Assembly: GCA_016715405.1 (NCBI GenBank) | Contig: JADKAE010000002.1 | Coordinates: 558,001 to 622,000, forward strand | Source: Saprospiraceae bacterium | GTDB lineage: Bacteria; Bacteroidota; Bacteroidia; Chitinophagales; Saprospiraceae | Reading direction: 5' to 3' | DNA: 64,000 nucleotides | Shown here: piece after piece, positions 60,217-64,000 of the stretch | Numbering within the stretch: position 1 is the first letter of the stretch | How the letters are laid out: each line of letters opens with the position of its first letter | The notes under the pieces: generated by a model | The model's input: only the letters and a program-made list of their open reading frames with translations | Databases searched by the model: none | What the model was told of the DNA's origin: nothing | Made by a program: the position numbers and the translations under genes

Positions 60217-61110
60217 ATGGCTGGCAGTTTAAAAGAAGTTCGCGAACGCATCAAGTCGGTGCAAAATACGCAGCAGATCACCAAAGCCATGAAAATGGTG
60301 TCGGCGGCCAAGCTGCGCCGGGCGCAACAGGCTATTCAGCAAATGCGCCCCTATGCCGACAAGCTCAACCAGATGCTGCGCAATATCCTCTCCAACCTGC
60401 AGGGCGATGCCGATACCTCTTTTGGCATGGTTCGCCCCGTGGAGAAGGCTTGTATAGTGGTGGTCACGTCAAGCCGAGGTCTCTGCGGCGCCTTTAATAC
60501 CAACGTGATCAAATTGGCCGTGCGCGCTATCGACGAAAAGTATAGCCGCGTACGTGCAGCCGGCAATCTTACGATTGTATGTGTGGGTAAAAAAGGCTAC
60601 GACTTTTTCCGCCGCCGCTACCGCGATTGTAATGTGGTTGGCGATTACGTCGATCTCGCTACCGACCTCAGCTTCGATAATGTGTCTACGGTGGCTCGCT
60701 CACTTATGGCAGCTTTTGAAAACAAAGAATTCGACGCTATCGAAGTAGCCTATGGCCGGTTCAAAAATGCCGCCACGCAGTTTCCCGAACTAGACCAGTT
60801 TCTGCCCGTTGCAAAGCAAAAACACGAAGCAGACAGCAAGGCGAAGGCCAATTATATCTTCGAACCCGATATGGCCAGCCTGCTCAACTACCTCGTGCCC
60901 AGTATCCTGCAAACGCAGTTTCACAAATATCTGCTCGATACCAACGCTTCTGAGCACGGCGCCCGCATGACGGCAATGGACAAAGCCACGGAAAACGCCG
61001 AAGACCTGCTCCGCAACCTGCGCATCAGCTATAACAAAGCCCGCCAGGAGTCGATCACTAAGGAAATCCTCGAGATCGTGGGCGGCGCCGCAGCCCTGGA
61101 AAATGGGTAG
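60217..61110 (+). CDS. atpG: ATP synthase F1 subunit gamma
   Basis: 297 residues; begins SLKEVRERIKSVQNTQQITKAMKMVSAAKLRRAQ and ends RISYNKARQESITKEILEIVGGAAAL, the two coiled-coil halves of the rotor shaft. Last gene of the operon: beta and epsilon (atpD, atpC) are not downstream, as usual in Bacteroidota where they lie elsewhere. Confidence 0.97.
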   Translation: MAGSLKEVRERIKSVQNTQQITKAMKMVSAAKLRRAQQAIQQMRPYADKLNQMLRNILSNLQGDADTSFGMVRPVEKACIVVVTSSRGLCGAFNTNVIKLAVRAIDEKYSRVRAAGNLTIVCVGKKGYDFFRRRYRDCNVVGDYVDLATDLSFDNVSTVARSLMAAFENKEFDAIEVAYGRFKNAATQFPELDQFLPVAKQKHEADSKAKANYIFEPDMASLLNYLVPSILQTQFHKYLLDTNASEHGARMTAMDKATENAEDLLRNLRISYNKARQESITKEILEIVGGAAALENG

Positions 61111-61290
61111 TTAATTTGCTGATATTCAATATTAATTTGTAACTGTTTAGTAGGGTTTAGTGCATGCGCAGTTTAGCGATAGGGTTTAGCTAACTAAACA
61201 TACAGCTAAACCCAATCGCTAAACCCTACTAAACATTTAATTATCAGCACATCAGCACATCAGCACATCAGCACATCAGCAAATTAGCAC
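61111..61290. repeat. Inverted GTTTAG repeats and CAGCACAT octamers
   Basis: Arms at 61145-61191 (gtttagtagggtttag...) and 61204-61234 pair over 31 bases; the left arm has an extra internal 16-base unit. Beyond it about six copies of the octamer cagcacat run to the hisA start (61236-61288). The structure could end the atp transcript. Confidence 0.85.
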
Positions 61291-62005
61291 ATGTTCATTA
61301 TCCCCGCCATAGATATTATCGCAGGCAAATGCGTGCGACTCTCGCAGGGCGACTATGCCCAGGTGACCGAATACCACGCCGACCCGCTGGAGATAGCCAG
61401 GCAGTTTGAAGACGCCGGCCTGCAACGCTTGCACCTCGTTGACCTCGACGGGGCCCGCTCGGCACGCATAGTGAATTACCGCGTGCTGGAACGCATCGCC
61501 TCCAATACAAACCTCCATATCGATTTTGGCGGCGGCATCAAATCGGACGACGATGCCCGCATTGCCTTTGAATGCGGCGCCCGGCAAATTACGGGCGGTA
61601 CTATTGCGGTTACCAATCGCGAGCTATTTCTGGGCTGGATAAACCGCTATGGCAGCGAGCGCATTATACTTGGCGCCGATGTAAAAGACGGGAAAGTAGC
61701 TATCAGCGGCTGGCAGGAACAAAGTACCCCTCGACCTCGACCCCTTTCTCCACGATTACCTACAACTCGGCGTTCAATACGCCATTTGTACCGATGTATC
61801 CAAAGACGGCCTGTTGCAAGGCAGCGCTATCGAACTCTATCAACATCTACGCGACTCTTTTCCCGATCTGAAACTTATCGCCAGCGGCGGCATTAGCAGT
61901 ATCGACGAATTGGCCCGGTTGCGCGAACTGGGCTGCTACGGCGCTATTTTGGGCAAGGCACTGTATGAGGGGAGGATTTCTTTGAAGGAAGTGCTAATGT
62001 GTTAA
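61291..62005 (+). CDS. hisA: Phosphoribosylformimino-5-aminoimidazole carboxamide ribotide isomerase, frameshifted
   Basis: Histidine biosynthesis, an Amadori isomerisation in a TIM barrel. The start FIIPAIDIIAGKCVRLSQGDY carries the first catalytic Asp, and CTDVSKDGLLQG the second. The frame breaks in the C4 run at 61727-61730; with one more C it reads STPLDLDPFLHDYLQLGVQYAICTDVSKDG. Rejoined length is about 238 residues. The last residues EVLMC come from the start of the octamer repeat. No other his gene is in view, which is unusual for a gene normally in an operon. Confidence 0.9.
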
Positions 62006-62234
62006 TGTGCTGATTAGTTAATTTGCTGATTAGTTAATGTGCTGATGTGCTATATTTTATGGTTATAAATAATAATTCCGCACATTAGCACATTAGCACA
62101 TCAACACATTAGCACATCAGCAAATCAGTAAATCAGCACATCAGCACATTAGCACATCAGCACATCAGACATCAGACATCAGCACATCAGCACATCAGCA
62201 AATTAGCAAATCAGCAAATTAGCAAATCAGCAAA
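62006..62234. repeat. AT/GC octamer array CAGCACAT with inverted copies
   Basis: Left half of units gtgctaat/gtgctgat (62000-62052) and right half of agcacatc/agcacatt (62077-62233) are inverse to each other around an AT-rich centre, so much of the gap could fold. The same octamer lies before hisA, so hisA is framed by it. Confidence 0.85.
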
Positions 62235-63000
62235 ATGATAAATATAATTTCCTACAACCTCAACGGCATTCGCTCCGCTATCGACAAAGGATTGTGGCAA
62301 TGGCTTGCCGATAATTCCTTCGACATCGTTTGCCTGCAGGAAACCAAAGCCCAACCCGATCAGGTAGATATGTCGGAAGCCGAAAAACTGGGCTATCACC
62401 ACTTTTGGCATAGCGCCGAAAAAAGGCTATAGTGGCGTCACTACGCTTACCAAACTACGGCCCGACCGCGTGGTGGAAGGCTGCGGCATTCCCAAATACG
62501 ACCGCGAAGGCCGCATTTTGCGCACTGATTTTGGCGACTGGAGCCTGCTCAATTGCTATTTTCCTTCCGGCACTACCGGCGAAGAACGGCAGCAATTCAA
62601 AATGGAATTTCTCGCGGATTTTCACCAATGGGTTCAGGAACTGCGCCGCGAAAGGCCCAAATTAATTGTAGCAGGCGATTATAACATCGCTCACCAACCC
62701 ATCGATATCCACGACCCGGTTGGCAATAAAAAAACTTCAGGTTTCCTTCCCGAAGAACGCGCCTGGATGAGCGAATGGCTAAATGCCGGTTTTGTCGATA
62801 GCTTTCGCTATTTGAACCCCGACAAAGTGGAATACAGCTGGTGGAGCTTCCGGGCCAATAGCCGTTCGAAAAACAAAGGCTGGCGCATCGACTACCAAAC
62901 AGTAACCGATATCCTCCGCGATCACCTGCGCAATGCCGGCCATCTGGGCGATGTCGTCCACTCCGATCACTGCCCCGTATGGCTGTCAATCGACTTATAG
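62235..63000 (+). CDS. xth: Exodeoxyribonuclease III, frameshifted
   Basis: AP endonuclease/3'-5' exonuclease of base-excision repair, about 255 residues. Motifs are YNLNGIRSA, CLQETKA, then after the break GDYNIAH and the terminal HSDHCPV. The A6 run at 62419-62424 appears to lack one A; restored it reads SAEKKGYSGVTTLTK. Start ATG 62235 directly follows the octamer repeat. Confidence 0.93.
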
Positions 63001-63003
63001 CCT

Positions 63004-63447
63004 ATGCATAAGCCCGTCGTCACCGTTCAACTTGCTGACATAGAAACCATTATGCAGCTATCTGCCTCCATCCCGGAGTTTGACGCACCGTACCCTGCAG
63101 CGGAATTCCATCGGCGCTTGTCCGCAACGCCTCACCTGATCCTGGTGGCCTATGCCGACGCTCAACCCGCCGGATTTAAGGTGGGATATGCCCGTTCTTC
63201 AACCGTTTTTTATTCCTGGATGGGGGGCGTTTTACCCGCCTTTCGCCGCCTGGGCGTAGCCGCCACACTGGCCGACGCGCAAGAAGACTGGGCCAGACAA
63301 AATGGCTTTGCCACGATAGAACTCAAAACGCGAAACCGCTATAAAGCCATGTTGTGCTTTGCTTTAAACCGCGGATTCGACATAACAGGCATAGAAATCA
63401 AAGATTCTATACTCGAAATGAGAATTTTTTTACAAAAAAGCTATTAG
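63004..63447 (+). CDS. GNAT-family N-acetyltransferase
   Basis: 147 residues. The acetyl-CoA loop is in VLPAFRRLGVAATLADAQEDWAR (R/QxxGxG/A type), followed by ATIELKTRNRYKAMLCFALNRGF, the usual beta5-alpha5 element. It begins 4 bp after xth, so the two are likely cotranscribed. Acceptor unknown. Confidence 0.9.
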   Translation: MHKPVVTVQLADIETIMQLSASIPEFDAPYPAAEFHRRLSATPHLILVAYADAQPAGFKVGYARSSTVFYSWMGGVLPAFRRLGVAATLADAQEDWARQNGFATIELKTRNRYKAMLCFALNRGFDITGIEIKDSILEMRIFLQKSY

Positions 63448-63511
63448 TATAATTTTATAATGCTATTATTGCACTAGCGAAACGTCGCTTTTTATTAAAA
63501 AACGTTAAATA

Positions 63512-63544
63512 TTTGACATAGTGTGCCAAATACACTTATCTTTG
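63512..63544 (+). promoter_or_regulatory. Strong Bacteroidota promoter, TTTG and TATCTTTG
   Basis: TTTG at 63512-63515 and TATCTTTG at 63537-63544 with 21 bp between, the best full promoter match of the window. It lies more than 300 bp from the next coding start, so it seems to serve a non-coding transcript. Confidence 0.75.
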
Positions 63545-63550
63545 CTTAGC

Positions 63551-63780
63551 TTTGGCGCGCATTTGATAATTTAAATGAAAAAAGTTTCATGTTTTTCAGA
63601 TGCGCTTAGTGCACAAAAAATCACAATTTGTGCACGTAAAATTAACAATACTTCACGTATTAAAATATAGCGTCGAGAAAACTTTTCCGACGAATAAAGA
63701 GTTTTAAAGATAGTTTTCATTTGGTTTTTTGGGGTTATACAAGGGGCGATTGTCTAAAGACAGTCGCCCACTTTTTTTTT
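63551..63780 (+). ncRNA. Candidate structured small RNA of unknown class
   Basis: No coding frame fits between the promoter and the terminator. Successive hairpins can be read. First, gcgcatttga/tcagatgcgc (63558-63567, 63597-63606) encloses atgaaa/tttcat. Second, gtgcacaaa/tttgtgcac (63611-63637) is perfect over 9 bp. A small aatac/gtatt hairpin follows. Last, cgtcg/cgacg encloses gaaaa/ttttc (63671-63694). The unit ends at an intrinsic terminator. Not tRNA, tmRNA, RNase P or SRP RNA by length and motifs, and I see no 6S-like closing stem. Alternatively it is a long leader of purH with a terminator in it, that is, an attenuator. Confidence 0.6.
63744..63780 (+). terminator. Rho-independent terminator of the small RNA unit
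   Basis: Stem gggcgattgtc (63744-63754) / gacagtcgccc (63759-63769) with one G-U pair and loop TAAA, followed by a run of nine T. Confidence 0.9.
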
Positions 63781-63829
63781 ATACATAAAACCCCTTTCCC
63801 TTTTTCCCTTTCTTTTGCTTGCTTCTCCC

Positions 63830-63837
63830 TACCTTTG
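63830..63837 (+). promoter_or_regulatory. Bacteroidota -7 box TACCTTTG for purH
   Basis: A perfect box downstream of the terminator and 34 bp before the purH ATG. It supports separate transcription of purH and the RNA unit. Confidence 0.65.
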
Positions 63838-63871
63838 CAGCGCATATCAATCACCACCAAGCAAAAAATCC

Positions 63872-64000
63872 ATGTTTTCTACACGCATTCAATCGGCGCT
63901 TATTTCCGTATACTACAAAGACGGACTTGAGCCTATCATCCGCGAATTGGCACGCCTGGGTGTCCGGCTTTTTCTACCGGCGGCACCCACGACTTCATCC
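63872..64000 (+). CDS. purH: AICAR transformylase / IMP cyclohydrolase, N-terminal fragment, frameshifted
   Basis: Last two steps of IMP synthesis. The start MFSTRIQSALISVYYKDGLEPII is the usual Bacteroidota PurH N-terminus. The T5 run at 63969-63973 appears to lack one T: as given it reads LGVRLFLPAAPTT, corrected it reads LGVRLFSTGGTHDFI, the known methylglyoxal synthase-like motif. The gene runs off the window. Confidence 0.85.
   Translation, partial: MFSTRIQSALISVYYKDGLEPIIRELARLGVRLFLPAAPTTSS

Noticed and set aside
63551..63780. 6S RNA, tmRNA, RNase P or SRP RNA
   Set aside because: Length is too short for tmRNA and RNase P. There is no long closing stem pairing the two ends as in 6S RNA, and no SRP GGAA/GNRA hairpin was recognised.

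Overview
The window is a stretch of chromosome from a member of the Bacteroidota, most likely Saprospiraceae or a close relative. The signs are promoters of the Bacteroidota type (TAnnTTTG at about -7), a type IX secretion C-terminal domain on a cytochrome, a-c-b-delta-alpha-gamma ATP synthase order with no beta or epsilon genes nearby, a SpoIIM/DUF4129/DUF4350/MoxR/DUF58 operon, and secreted caspase, CHAT and subtilisin-like proteins. There are no rRNA or tRNA genes, integrases, insertion sequences or CRISPR arrays that I can see.

Layout. 0-9 kb: an ABC exporter, a secreted CocE-type hydrolase, a glycerol-phosphate acyltransferase-like protein, a CotH-like protein, a PPP-family phosphatase and a secreted esterase. 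9-15.7 kb: hemA, the YifB/ComM AAA+ protein, then kynureninase overlapping a FadJ-type beta-oxidation enzyme. 16-22 kb: a five-haem cytochrome with a type IX sorting domain and a fused 5-oxoprolinase/hydantoinase. 22-31 kb: TPR and membrane proteins, a CBS protein, a TM2/TPR/SHOCT protein, two Hsp20 chaperones and a membrane pyrophosphatase. 31-47 kb: an accessory region, AT-richer in its first part, with a giant S8 protease carrying six DUF7452-like repeats, a secreted caspase, a TPR-CHAT protein, an HExxH metallopeptidase, a TPR/transmembrane protein and an ECF sigma factor. 47-54 kb: the MoxR-type operon. 54-64 kb: an esterase, the ATP synthase operon, hisA, xth, a GNAT enzyme, a structured non-coding transcription unit and the start of purH.

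Two window-wide properties matter to any reader. First, about 27 single-base indels, nearly all missing bases in short homopolymers, interrupt genes that should be intact (hemA, atpB, hisA, xth, purH and others). I read these as sequence errors and give rejoined gene extents. Second, gaps between genes are filled with short tandem repeats of 7 or 8 bp units, often arranged as inverted repeats that would fold into long hairpins. Some run into the 3' ends of genes and encode odd C-terminal tails.

The best candidates for something undescribed are the structured RNA gene before purH (about 63551-63780), the repeat system between genes, and the cluster of four different protease-type folds plus an ECF sigma factor at 33-47 kb.
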